From Enoplosus armatus (taxonomy: Eukaryota > Chordata > Actinopteri > Centrarchiformes > Enoplosidae), in NCBI RefSeq assembly GCF_043641665.1, contig NC_092191.1:17701501-17765500 (forward strand): a stretch of DNA of 64,000 nucleotides, in the 5' to 3' direction. The position numbers and the translations under genes were made by a program. Each line of letters begins with the position of its first letter. Position 1 is the first letter of the stretch. The notes under the pieces are model-generated. The model made no database searches, was not told where the DNA came from, and saw only the letters and a list, made by a program, of their open reading frames with translations. This document shows, one piece after another, positions 40,601 through 59,739 of the stretch.

Positions 40601-43007
40601 TCATCTTTATCTGGCCAGTGATCTGGAACTTGCTAGATGGATAAATGATATTAGATTTTTGATAACATCAGAAAATTGAAACAAATATTTTTGTGAACCT
40701 TGCATCTCTAGCTAAACGTGGGTACTTAACATAAGTCTTGGGCCACTGAAGGTTGTTTTCTCAAAGTGAGTCGTTTGTAGAAATGTACTCTGGCTGAAAT
40801 GAAGTTATTAGCACTTTTTCAAACTGTACTGTCCTTTCACATTTAGTCTTACTCTCCCCCGTGTGTGTGTGTGTGTGTGTGTGTGCCCCTCCAGCAGGCA
40901 CTCCTCTCCCCCCCGGCACCCCCACCATTCCTCTGAGCCAGCTGCAGCAGCACTCCCTGGCCCTCCAGGGGCAGCATGGTCAGGCCCTGGCCGCCGCCCC
41001 GCAGCCACAGCAGGGACAGCAGGCTGTCTTCCGCTTCCCTGCTGCTGTCTCCCTCACAGGTGACCTGCTCTGCATGCTGCCACGACTGTGCTCGCCTATA
41101 CTAATCATAATCATATCATCACAGAGCTGCTGCTGCAAGTACTGCTAATGCTACCTCTTCTGCTATGACCAATAATCAATTCACCGAATGCTAGGATTAC
41201 TAATGCTAACAACGACTTCTACTACCTCCAGATAATAGTACTGCCAGTGCTAACCATACGCCACCCCCACTGCTGCACTCTCCACACTCCTACTGCAACT
41301 GCTATTCCCTGTGTGGGGTGTTTGATGACTTACCGTAGTAGCTGTATTCCCTCTGTGTGTCTCCAGGAGCGGGGGTTCCCCAGCAGCTCCAGGCCATCCA
41401 GGTCCACAACACCCAGTCCACCTCCAACAGCGACAGCAGCCCCGAGATGTCCCACACCTCCACCAACTCCACAGGTAGGTCAAATCCCCTCTCTGAAAAA
41501 GGACTGAGGTTACCAAAGGTTACCAGAAGATTTCAAGTGCAGTCTCCGAAATTCATGTAATCACTTGTGTACAAACCACCATCAAATTCTGATGGGGGTT
41601 TGTACACAAGTGATGGAATTTGAGTTTGAAAAAAACAAAACAAGTATACAGCATCTCGATGAGTGCAAATAGGGACCGCTTGTGTGTTGCTGTCCCACTT
41701 GACATTAGTAGATTTTTACAAGAAAATCCTTTTAAAATGATAATGATATTTTACTTGTCCTGCTTGCACTGTTTTCATTCTTCTTGTGTCCTTGAGGACA
41801 GTGTTATTGTGCCACTACTCACTGCATTAGCAGTTGAATTTAAATGGATACTAAGCACCATCTGCTGGCCAACGTGTGTACACACCTCATGCCCTCCGTG
41901 TGACATGTGCTTTTCCCCCCTCCTCCTCCTCCTCCTTCCCCTGCTCTCCTTCCAGCAACTGTGAGTCTCCCAGCAACCATCGTCACCTCGTCAGTGCCAA
42001 CGTCTGTGGCGGGTCACATGATGTACCCCAGCCCCCACACAGTGATGTACGCTTCCACGCCGGGGCTGGCTGACGGGGGGCTGGCTGTGCTCAACGCCTT
42101 CTCCCAGGGCACCCCGGCCATGCAGGTGTCCCACGCACAGGCCCAAGACACAGGTGAGACACTGAACAGCACAAACTGAACACACACTTTTATGTGGATT
42201 CATTTCTAATTTGTAAATAATTTCAAGTAGACATAATGCTAGAGAGCTTGCTGATTGAAAACCATGTCCCCCTCCCCCCTCTCCCCCCAGGTGCTGTCCC
42301 TCAGGTGTTCCTTACAGCACCTCCAGGCACGGTGCAGATTCCCGTCTCAGCGGTGCAGCTACACCCAGTACGGCAAGATCTGCATTTTACAAGTGAAACT
42401 CTCATATTCCCTATGCAACCAGCATGCCACGTGACCGCACTAATGCATCCTAACAGAGCACTGGCACACAGGCCACAGGGTTGTCACCTGTTGCCTCTTT
42501 TTGTATGAATGATCAGCTGGCAGCTTGTTTTACCTGTGATTTGCAGCAAAATACACATGCAATAGACTTAACAAAACACCACTGTAGCAGTGCATGGAAG
42601 TCAGAGTTAAAATGTTTTTTTATTTAATTTATAAAGTTCATTCATTTATGTAAATTGGTTTAAAATATATAGGTATTTAGATTATATGCAACTGGAAAGA
42701 TCTTATATAAAACTTCTTTTAGAAAGTCTATATAATAGTCTAAATTGCACTGTACAGAACGTGATGTCATAGAGAAAAACTTCAGCATTTTTTACAGCGT
42801 TACACTCCATGATAAACGGCATGCAGCGTGGCAGGATTTCCATTTGTGTGATGTGATGACTTGTGATTGGCTGTCTGCATTGTCTCCTGATGTAGCTGTG
42901 TTGCGTTCCAGATGGTGATTGGTCAGCAATCGAGCGGCAGCAGCAGTAACCTGACGGAGCTCCAGGTGGTCAATCTGGACGCAGCACAGAACTCAAAGAG
43001 TGACTGA
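25032..43007 (+). CDS. srf: srf: serum response factor, 8 coding exons
   Basis: MADS-box transcription factor that binds CArG boxes and drives immediate-early, cytoskeletal and muscle genes with MRTF or ternary-complex-factor partners in the nucleus. The eight exons join in frame into 599 residues (human 508). The N terminus MLPSRVGSAPSGNG resembles human MLPTQAG. An acidic segment SGSDNDSDSGDDDD is a likely CK2 target. The MADS/dimerisation core, from TRGRVKIKMEFIDNKLRRYT through ATRKLQPMITSETGKALIQ, reads the same as the human protein I remember. The transactivation half is Ser/Thr-rich and ends LQVVNLDAAQNSKSD. The start is ATG 25032. The excess length comes mainly from a 55-residue exon (40895-41059). 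Two CArG boxes lie about 510 bp upstream of the start. Paralogue status (a or b) is unresolved. Confidence 0.97.
25683..28848 (+). other. srf intron 1
   Basis: 3.17 kb. Contains a truncated dispersed repeat (27448-27518) and CA/GT-rich patches. No gene seen. Confidence 0.85.
27448..27518 (-). repeat. Truncated dispersed repeat, copy 4
   Basis: GTGCTGAAACAACTAGTCAG followed by GGCTCCAGCTCTTTAATG resembles one terminal part of the repeat family at 5354, 33713 and 59416. Confidence 0.45.
28849..29115 (+). CDS. srf: srf exon 2: MADS dimerisation half and SAM domain
   Basis: 89 codons: AYELSTLTGTQVLLLVASET, GHVYTFATRKLQPMITSETG, KALIQTCLNSPDSPPRSDPS, ATGFEETDLTYQVSESESMG, DTK. Acceptor TTCTTAG, donor GTGAGA, phase 0-0. 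Confidence 0.96.
30379..30388 (+). promoter_or_regulatory. Isolated CArG consensus in srf intron 2
   Basis: CCATATATGG fits CC(A/T)6GG. A few such matches are expected by chance in 64 kb, so function is doubtful. Confidence 0.2.
33713..34004 (+). repeat. Dispersed non-autonomous repeat, copy 2
   Basis: Starts GGGCTGCAACTAATGATTGT and ends ACTAATTGTCTCAGCTCTA, with internal CAGAGCCCAAGGTCACGTCT and AGACAAAGAAAAGCAGGAAA. Its ends are imperfect inverted copies of one another, as in a hAT-like MITE. Confidence 0.75.
36252..36558. repeat. Dispersed repeat (AAAGGGG...CATTATGGGA type), copy A
   Basis: Begins AAAGGGGTACTC, contains GATGACATCATCAGGGTTAT and ends near GCATTATGGGATACTGGGG. The same ordered blocks occur at 37828-38099. 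Confidence 0.6.
37828..38099. repeat. Dispersed repeat (AAAGGGG...CATTATGGGA type), copy B
   Basis: Begins TTAAAGGGGCACTCCACCGA, contains ATGACGTCATCAGGATTATC and GCATTGCATTATGGGAATTG. Related to 36252-36558. Ends about 80 bp before srf exon 3. Confidence 0.6.
38178..38415 (+). CDS. srf: srf exon 3
   Basis: Encodes DTLKPTFTVASLPGTTSSAQ, TMQVSSGPSFPITNYLAPVS, SANGTVLKTSASTGVMQLPG and FTFMPG. Acceptor CCACAG, donor GTATGT. Phase 0 in, 1 out. Confidence 0.95.
38647..38698 (+). repeat. (CTCC)n/(CT)n polypyrimidine repeat
   Basis: About nine CTCC units followed by CT dinucleotides, in srf intron 3. Confidence 0.9.
40861..40885 (+). repeat. (GT)12 tract at the srf exon 4 acceptor
   Basis: 25 bp of GT repeat separated from the splice-acceptor AG by only 8-9 nt (CCCCTCCAG), where a polypyrimidine tract would normally be. 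Confidence 0.95.
40895..41059 (+). CDS. srf: srf exon 4: extra in-frame cassette exon
   Basis: 165 nt (or 162 nt from the second acceptor of the CAGCAG pair). Encodes AGTPLPPGTPTIPLSQLQQH, Gln-rich SLALQGQHGQ, PQPQQGQQAVFRFPAAVSLT. Phase 1-1, so skipping it keeps frame and joins FTFMPG directly to GAGVPQQ, as in human SRF (FTLMPGGAVAQQ). Donor GTGACC. A conserved-looking ORF with consistent phases supports a real exon. Whether it is constitutive is unknown. Confidence 0.85.
41367..41474 (+). CDS. srf: srf exon 5
   Basis: Encodes GAGVPQQLQAIQVHNTQSTS and DSSPEMSHTSTNST, matching human QAIQVH. Acceptor CTCCAG, donor GTAGGT. Phase 1-1. Confidence 0.94.
41475..41955 (+). other. srf intron 5, with a strong hairpin
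   Basis: 481 bp intron. Contains the inverted repeat at 41560-41614 and a C/T-rich acceptor tract. Confidence 0.9.
41560..41614. repeat. Near-perfect hairpin: 25-bp arms, 5-nt loop
   Basis: Arms 41560-41584 and 41590-41614 (left arm starts ATCACTTGTGTACAAACC) pair with a single mismatch. The loop is AATTC. A further 6 bp (AAATTC, 41549-41554, with GAATTT, 41616-41621) can extend the stem after a small bulge. Confidence 0.9.
41956..42153 (+). CDS. srf: srf exon 6
   Basis: Encodes ATVSLPATIVTSSVPTSVAG, HMMYPSPHTVMYASTPGLAD and VLNAFSQGTPAMQVSHAQAQ; strong match to human SRF. Acceptor TTCCAG, donor GTGAGA. Phase 1-1. Confidence 0.95.
42291..42367 (+). CDS. srf: srf exon 7
   Basis: Encodes GAVPQVFLTAPPGTVQIPVS and AVQLHP. 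The donor is the weak CCA|GTACGG. Phase 1 in, 0 out. Reading on past the donor stays open for 46 codons. Confidence 0.9.
42912..43007 (+). CDS. srf: srf exon 8, C terminus
   Basis: Encodes MVIGQQSSGSSSNLTELQVV and NLDAAQNSKSD with TGA at 43005-43007. Human SRF ends SSSNLTELQVVNLDTAHSTKSE. Acceptor TTCCAG, phase 0. Confidence 0.95.
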   Translation: MVIGQQSSGSSSNLTELQVVNLDAAQNSKSD

Positions 43008-43050
43008 CGGACAGCTGGAGCTGTTTAACATGGCAGACCCAGGGACGGAC

Positions 43051-43092
43051 ACACACACACACACACACGGACACATGGACACACACACACAC

Positions 43093-43138
<46 letters not shown>
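43051..43138 (+). repeat. (CA)n microsatellite in srf 3' UTR
   Basis: CA repeats interrupted by GGACACATGGACAC units. Confidence 0.95.
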
Positions 43139-43140
<2 letters not shown>

Positions 43141-43360
43141 CTATTTATTGATGCCTTCCTACAGAGTTTCACATTACACTTCTGAATGTGACTTTAAAGT
43201 ACATATATACACACGATCAAGGGCATATGTGTGGCTGACCCTTATACAGTATGTTTTGGTATATAAATATATATATATATATATATTCGCAAATGCATAG
43301 GAAATCACTACATCCATCATCGGAAGCTATTTTCTATGCCGTTAGATGGTGTTATTTTTT

Positions 43361-43388
43361 TGTGTGTGTGTGTGTGTGTGCGTGTGTT
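43361..43388 (+). repeat. (GT)n microsatellite in srf 3' UTR
   Basis: About 14 GT units with one interruption; could pair with the upstream CA repeat in RNA. Confidence 0.85.
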
Positions 43389-45225
43389 TTTGCAAATGTG
43401 TAATTACATGTACACACACACTGCAAGGTGCCACAGCTTCACACCAGCCAAAGAGACATTTGTTTGTCTGAATGTTCCAGTGTGAGCAACTTGTGCACAA
43501 GAGTGTGTGTGTCTGTGTGTGTGCGTGTGCATATCTGGGGTTTGTAAATGGGCGGGGAAGACACTTATTGATTTCAAAAATGTACATAGTCTTTTTTTTT
43601 TGTTTTGTTTTTCTAAATTGATAGCTCGTATTTTTAGCCTGGTTTAGTTTGTGCAACGGCATGTAGTTGTTTTTTACGTAGTGGTTTTGTATGTACATGA
43701 AAATGATTTGCATAAAGAAAAATAATTATTTACATGTATATGTAAATTAATTTAATATACCATCACATGTTGATATACTGTCATACTGTTGGGAGTTATC
43801 ACTACAAGACGAAGAAAGAACGCTGGATGTTTTTCTACCTTTTTTGATTGTGACGTTTATAGTGCTGTCCCTCAAACAGGATCAAGTAGCTGTGTCACAA
43901 CATGTAAAACATAAGATATTTATGGTTTACTATTAACATATCCTTTACTTTAGCTTTCAGTGAGCTGACGGCCTGATCATTTAGTGCGTCAGTTCTGCAT
44001 GTGAGGTTTTCTAATGAAGCCCTGATCTGGCACTCTCAGTGTAGAAAGTGTTAAAATTAGGACAATCTGATGGAAATTCTTTTCATTTACCTCAGCGTTG
44101 AACATAATGTTGTCTATGTTTTCATCTGTGTTCACACAGAAATATGACAACAATTCTGACATTTTAAAAACTTAACAGTTAATATCCTTCGAGTGATATT
44201 TCAGTTGTTCACTTATTTCTAAATGCCACAGTAGTTGACCTGATCCTTCCAGGGGTAACAAACGTGAGAGTGCCAAACACGTTTTCATGACATCAGATAA
44301 ATACCTGAACTTTGTTGTCTAATTTGTTTAAAAAGCGATCCATTGTAAAGCTGTCGCTCTGATTTGCCTCCACTAGACTGCAGAACTTTTAACTGTGTGA
44401 TGCTACTACTGACTTCAGTCAGGACATTGGACACACAGCTTGTTTAATGAGACACTGTATAGACTATTCCATACTGCTATCAATTCATTCGTGTTTCCTT
44501 GTGTGGAAGCACTTGATGTTATTCAGTGCAGTCTCAATGCTGTACTATTACAACAGTAAGGTGTATGAATATTTTTGTAACAAGGATCTCTTAATTTGGA
44601 AAAGTAACTTCAGGTGCTTTAAAATGTTAATATACTCCTTCAACTCGAACTGTAAGACCCCAGCTGACTGCAATCTCAGTGTGTACCTCAGCAATCACTA
44701 AGAATGAGTTATTAGACTGAGAGCCTTCTTTCTGCACCATAGTGCCTCTTTTTCCATGGCTGATTTTAAGTCACTGCAAGGCAAGGGAAATGTAGGATTG
44801 ACTTATTTTCAGGACACGTCACATGACTTTGGTCATACAATCCTCTGCTGTGCCCAGAGAGATTTTTGACTCATTTCTGCAGAATTAGCTGGATGACTGA
44901 GCGTGGCTGGCTCAGAGCCAGAGAGAATTTGACAGAGGATAAAGTACCCGCACTGACTGCTGTTCAGTTATTCACTAGCATGAGAGGTCATTTTCACGCT
45001 TGATGTTCTCTGGTCTGTTCTCGTACATGATGTCATGTCATCCTGCAGGGTTGTTTGCATAGGAAAGTTACAGGTTAAAGACATTGAATTTCCCCCATAA
45101 TATCTGGTGGTTTTTCAAAAACAGTATTTTAAAAAGGGGATTATTGAACAGATTTTGTGGTTTTCACCTTGTCATTGAAAAAAGTTATTTTGTGTATTTT
45201 TGTTTTGTTGTACAGACATTTTTGT

Positions 45226-45231
45226 AATAAA
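45226..45231 (+). terminator. Likely srf polyadenylation signal
   Basis: AATAAA inside TTTGTAATAAAAAAACCC after a T/GT-rich run. Confidence 0.55.
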
Positions 45232-46625
45232 AAAACCCAAGATGAAACACGAACTGTTCAAAGAATGACCACATGTCCTGCTGAAGAACTTTTTTTTTTA
45301 ATTGGGACGGAGAAAACCATATTGTCCTGAATGAAACACAACAGTGTTGAAATGAAGACAGCTGATGAGGAATTAATGAGCCGATGCCTCTGAGAGATAG
45401 AGACTGCAGTGATCACTTACAATTACTCTGGAGAGGCAGGAGGAGTGAGCATGCACCTTACTGTTTCAATTATGCATTGCACAATCACAAAATCAAACAG
45501 GCCAGGAGATCGGAGAAGCGTAATGAGACTCGTCCCATGTCACACCAGAGGAAAGCAGCGATGAACATAAAGAAACGCAGCAACATCATACAGTGATTGG
45601 TCTAAGCTGACACGAGAAAATAAATCCATTGGCATCAGATTTTTGACTATACTGAGAGTCCTGTACATCTTCACAAACCAAACAGTCTATGTAACACAAG
45701 AGATAGGCATAATAAGATCACAACAGACCGTAGTGAAGCAGAAACCCCTTACACATCAATTTTAGGAGTCCTCAGAGATCCACAGTGTGAAGTAAGGCAT
45801 CGTATCTCCCCGTCAGTGTCTTCAAAGAGCAAAGCGCTGACAGCTAAGAAATCATTACAGATGGCTGGACTGCCTTTTCTCTTTCTTTCTTTCAACAATG
45901 AAAAATAATGTATAAGCATGCATTTACACCAGGTAGTATATCTCTATTGCTATTGTACACATACAATATACAAATGTACAGAACAAGTTGGAAAGAGTTG
46001 ATTAAAAAGTGTGCATGATTGACAATTTAAAAAAAGTTTCCCATTAAAATAGAAATGTTACTCCTGGTACATCCTAGATTTTTTTTTTTGGTTTATGAAA
46101 CAAAACATTTGGAGAAAAACAAAAAACTTTTTGTTGTGTATATTTACATTATGAACAATGATAAAGAAAGACAATGTGCAAATCTGTTTCCATGCAAGCA
46201 GTTGCATAATGTAGTTTAGGTGCTCGAGTGATAGGTTTGAGATGGGAGCAGAATAAAGAGGGGGAGAAAAGAAAACAAGACTCATAGCTTCAATGAATGA
46301 CAATAAGAAATCATTACACTCACACATAAACAAACTCTTCGCCAAACACGCTTAGCAATCATGGAAACATTCACACAAGAACCAAAAGTTATATTAAGTA
46401 GCATCTTGATTTAGACTCACTAACATCTTATGTAATGTATCACTGATCCGTGAGGTGAGACTTTACCCTCCGGAGGTATCCAGGCAATATACAACCAAAC
46501 AACCCGTTCCAACAATGCACAGCACTGCGATCATTCAAGAGCATGGAAAGGTAATACTGCTAGTAAACGCAACACCTCATAGGAAGTCATGGTAACCTAT
46601 GAGGGAGCTCTTAGGATACTGTTAG

Positions 46626-46880
46626 CCAGTGGTGTCCAGAATGTAAGGGGTTGCGAGATGATCAACAATATCGGAGGAGGATGTACTTTTGCTACAAAAT
46701 TGTTTCTTTTTCAGGCTTTCTTCAAATCTTTTTTTCTTATGAATTATTGGATAACTTCAATAAAAGTTTTGAGGTATAAAGTTAGAATCACATATTGGTT
46801 GAACTTGCAGACGTACACAACCCAGTAGACAAAGCTTTGTTTTAGGGATCAGAAGCCAATAAAAGGTTAGGAACCACTGC
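46626..46880 (-). repeat. Probable dispersed repeat
   Basis: Reading the minus strand, AGCAGTGGTTCCTAACCTTT, TTATTGGCTTCTGATCCCTA and CAACCCCTTACATTCTGGAC resemble a repeat I recall from teleost genomes. Boundaries are approximate. Confidence 0.4.
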
Positions 46881-47656
46881 TGGAAGCTTCAGTGTGTCCA
46901 AAGTTAATGGTGTATTTAAGACACTGGTCAATAAAATCAAGAGGTTTTCTCCTCTGCATCCCTCCCATCAATTGAGTAAAGTAATTATTGAGGATTATTA
47001 ATGGTGTAAAACACAATAAGACAGTATCCCTTGGATAAAATAAACACTGATGTGTTAGAAGAAGCAACGCTGGGTTTGGAGAACAACAATTCTCCAAAAC
47101 TAATGTGGAATCAAAAACAAGATGTCTCTTCCCACAAATGCCAACATGGCATTTCCTAAAAGCCAACCAAACAAACACAAAGCATGAACGAACTTGAATA
47201 ATGTAACGAGTACAATGCAATGACATCTGTGTGCAAATTCACATCATTTGCTAAATTCACCATCATTCGTTTGACAAAATGTGATGGATGGTGGCGTCTT
47301 TGGGTGACGGTGGTAACAGATGAGCTTTGCGAGCACGAGCACTTAAAGACAAACTTAGGAAAGCAAATGAAATTAACAGCATCTGCTTGGTCAGTCCTTA
47401 CTTTGATCGTTTTAAACTCATTTCATCTTAATATGACATTAGTTAAAAAGGCAACCTGAAAGCAAACAAATAAATAAGAGGACTTGGCATATAAAATGTG
47501 AGATCTTCTGCAACTGAAAGGTGCGATTCCACACTAAGGCAATGACGTTTACAAATGGGCGATAACTGGACAGAAAATAAATAGACAAACATCTTTTCTC
47601 CTTGATATAATAATTACAGGGCTATCATCTTTTGGCTGGTGAGACAAAAAGATGGT

Positions 47657-47675
47657 GGGGGGGGGGGGGGGGGGG
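47657..47675 (+). repeat. Poly-G run
   Basis: 19 consecutive G (poly-C on the fhip2a strand, in its likely 3' UTR). Confidence 0.95.
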
Positions 47676-48001
47676 TAGTGAGATAAAATGCAGAGGCTGA
47701 AAAAAGTCCAGTGACCATCTCTCTGCACCTCGACCTCTATCCTCCTCCTCTTATACCTCTGCTGGCTGGGCAGTGTCTGTGCTCTGACCTGCTCAAAAAC
47801 AAGACCAAAGACTTTTGTTATGGTGGAGCCCGAGAGGCCAGAAGAGGGGGAGTGATGAAACCCGTCTGTGTGGGATTTAACAGTCTAGCAGGGACGAGCA
47901 GTCAGTGGTAATGTTTTGCCGACCCTGTGCCGCCGGCACCAGTGCACCTTTAATCCTGACCTGTCTGCCCGGCCAAGGCAGATGGACGAGCAGCGGGAAA
48001 A

Positions 48002-56730
<8,729 letters not shown>

Positions 56731-57880
56731 TTTGTTCTTCGACTGGACTATTTTCTCCCGAGAAGACCTAGAGAATTCCTCTATCTTCTTCTTCCTGTTG
56801 CTACCGCCTCGATCCAGATTGGAGGTTTCATATAATGACCCTTGTAACGAAAGAATAAATGTAAGCAATAAAACCGTAACACGTTGCTTGCCCCCACAAG
56901 ACCTCAAAGGCCTGGCACAGCCACTGTAAACAAGACGTCTACAGACTCAAGTAACGTATGCTCACTTTGGACACGGTGGCACTTCCCTCGCCAAACGCTA
57001 CTGTTTTAACCCACCAGGGGGCGCAGGCACACAAGACTCAGGCTCATCATTAGGCTACTGACAACGATCAATGCATACAAATGAAGACAGCAACCAATAC
57101 ATACAATGAGGGACGATGATCAATATTTTCAGCTTGGAAACAACAATCAATAAGTCCACTTCAAATAAAAAAAGCAACTATGGAATTCCGATATAGATAT
57201 AGCTTAGGTCTATATGGAAAAACTGTTTAATCAATTGATTGTGCTCCAACATAATGCACTGACGTGGGCCATTTCTCTGAAATAGTGTCGAGGTTCTGCT
57301 CGCTTAAAGTGACACTGCTTTTAGGATAAAGTTGAGGAGCCCACGTGATGAAGAGATTGCCGAATATATTCCTTAAAGTAGCCGGATTAATGGGGGGAAA
57401 AATGAAAAACAACATCCACTGCTCCAGAGCGCCTGTCAACTTTATGATTTAGCTCAACTGCCGCGTCCGGAACGGCACAGTCATCCCAGACAGAAAGTAG
57501 GCTGGCCGGCTTAACGTTCAGGTGACCCGACAGCAGCTGCAGGAAAGGAATTTGAAGAATGATTTAATTTATTGCTCCGTAATTCTATGACATTATGTTC
57601 AAATATGGACATAAAGTTGTTGGAAAATAAGAAGGATGCTGTCTGATCCAGGACACGCCCTGTCGCTGGAAAGTGCTCTCTCCATCGCGCAGTCTAATCT
57701 AGTCTACCAAATCGCAGGCTGTATGTTTCCCCTGCGTTTAATCCCACTAAATGGCAGCCAAAAACTTAAAGTACACATAATATCAGGCTGTCAACCGGTC
57801 TTTTTCCCTCCTTCAAAGCTGCACCGGGGCATCTCCTCCTGTTAATCTCGGCAAAGAAAGAGAGGCTCTACCTACCGGGC
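56731..57880. other. Divergent promoter region between fhip2a and ablim1
   Basis: The fhip2a 5' UTR and promoter must lie at its left end. No TATA box was picked out. The rest shows no gene. Confidence 0.5.
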
Positions 57881-57893
57881 ATGTCTGCTAGAG
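57881..57893 (+). CDS. Possible ablim1 alternative first coding exon (MSAR)
   Basis: ATG TCT GCT AGA G followed by the strong donor GTGAGT, ending in phase 1 like the two candidate first exons downstream. Only four codons, so the evidence is just the splice site, the phase and the position. It may be a non-coding exon or nothing. Confidence 0.2.
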
Positions 57894-57968
57894 GTGAGTA
57901 TCTTTTGCCGCAGAAGCCTTCATAACAACACATACAGAGGAAAAAAAGTCTCTTAATGTTGGGGGAGG

Positions 57969-57971
<3 letters not shown>

Positions 57972-58041
<70 letters not shown>

Positions 58042-58053
58042 AGGGGGGGGGGG
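57972..58053 (+). repeat. (GT)n microsatellites and poly-G
   Basis: Two GT tracts (about 57972-58000 and 58007-58039) separated by GAGAGGT and followed by GGAGGGGGGGGGG. Confidence 0.9.
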
Positions 58054-59415
58054 GTCTTGGTTCAGGGATGGATGCAACGGGGAAGAGAGCCCATTGGCGT
58101 CGTCTGTGATAATGACAGCGTTGCTGTAAGTAGGTTACACCGGTGCATAGCTGAAACTCCAGCTGCCACTGCTGCAGCCCTTTGTAGACAGCCTACAACT
58201 TATTCTGTTGATATGAACACTTTGCACTCTGCTACAGCCTGTGAACAGATCACACCACCCCAGCTGTGGTAATGAGCTCTGATTGCTGTTTCCTTTGACA
58301 TTTGATATTATCTTTAATCAGGGATGGTGCATGTCATTAGTTAAAGGCTGCACACGCCCTAATTGTTGCCTAAATGAAAGCTGCTGATGGACGACTGGTG
58401 GCATATGATGTGCATTCTTAAATGACTGGTTGTGATACAATGAAAATTGCATAGTGAAATTTGAAGGTGAAATGAGCAGGTGAGGTGACAAAAAGTACCA
58501 CCTTTTTGGAAAAAGCAACAACTGTATCACGCATGTGCAACAATCTCAACCGGTCGGAGTTGAGAACATGTTTTCATTTCTTGCTCAGCATGAAACAACT
58601 GATACCTGCAGACGGTGCAGGCGGGACATGTTTGTTGCCATCAGGTGGACCTTTGTGCCTTTCCTGGATTTGCATCAGGTGACTTTGTGTTCTCTGGCAG
58701 AAGAGATAAAGAGCCTCCATCCAGCTGCTCCTGCTGTAGGTTGTGATCAGATGGTCTGACTGCCTGATTGAGAGCTGGATAGAAGCAGAGTAGTTGCAGT
58801 ATTAACGTGACCTCAAGGTTATTATGTTATATTAAATCTGCCGTTGGATTCATCATGATGGGTCTGATCCTGTTAGTGTAAAACAACCTTTTCTAAAGAG
58901 GCTCAAGCTGTACAGTATGTCACTCCCCTTCAGGCTCTATATGGCTGAGTCTATGTAGCTGGATGGCTTTGAACACCCCCCTCATGATGTGGTCTACTGT
59001 ATCAGTCCTCCATGGCTGCTGGTGGAGATCGATGGAGCTCAGAGCCCACTGCTTGACAGCCCCTCTGTGGTCCATAGATCTGATTAGCACGCTTAAACCC
59101 CTGCAAACAGCCAATCATTATTCATGAGAAGTAACTACCCTGCACCCAGTTGGGCGACTGTGAGGTGCCAATTATCTCTGTGTTGGTTAGGTTCTGCGTA
59201 GGCTATTCATTTATGATCCCAGAATAAGCCGGGAACATTGACACAAGCACCATGTTTCAGAGGACATAAAGTATTTTTGTATAGATAATAATTCAGAATA
59301 TGTTTTGGATTGTGGAAATATATTTTCTCCCTACACTTTGTAGAGAATCTGCATGCACGTCCCAATAAGTTTTGGGCAGTCAAAATGTTTTGAGGGATTT
59401 GTTCCATGTTTGAAA

Positions 59416-59739
59416 TGTCTAATTGATTAGCCGATCAACAGAAACTGAATGGGAAACTATTTTGATCATCGATTCAATGTTTTAGTCATTTTTCAAGCAA
59501 AATGCCACGTTTTCCATTTCCAGCTTCCCAACTGTGAGGATTTGCTGCGTTTCTTTGTCATATGTGATAGTAAACGTAATATCTCAGGGTTGTGGACAAG
59601 CAATTTGAAGACGTAACATTTTTTAAAATCTATTTGAAGACTTTAGAAATTGATCATTTTCTGACATTTTATAGAGGGTTAATCGAGAAAACAATTGGCG
59701 GATTAATCAAAAATGAAAATAATTGTTAGTTGTGGCCCT
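59416..59739 (-). repeat. Dispersed non-autonomous repeat, copy 3
   Basis: Starts TCTAATTGATTAGCCGATCA and ends ATAATTGTTAGTTGTGGCCC, the inverse of the ends of copy 2, with internal GTGAGGATTTGCTGCGTTTC and TTTCTGACATTTTATAG. It is near full length and looks like a hAT-like MITE common in spiny-rayed fish. Confidence 0.75.

Larger units (their letters stand above)
43008..45250 (+). other. srf: srf 3' UTR (end inferred)
   Basis: Non-coding and AT-rich, with CA, AT and GT microsatellites near the start. It ends after the AATAAA at 45226-45231. The length of about 2.2 kb is similar to the long mammalian SRF 3' UTR. Confidence 0.65.
45251..48001. other. Convergent intergenic region / fhip2a 3' UTR
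   Basis: Lies between the srf and fhip2a tails. No coding exon found. Part must be the fhip2a 3' UTR (minus strand), whose end I could not place. Contains a probable dispersed repeat (46626-46880) and a 19-bp poly-G run (47657-47675). Confidence 0.6.
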
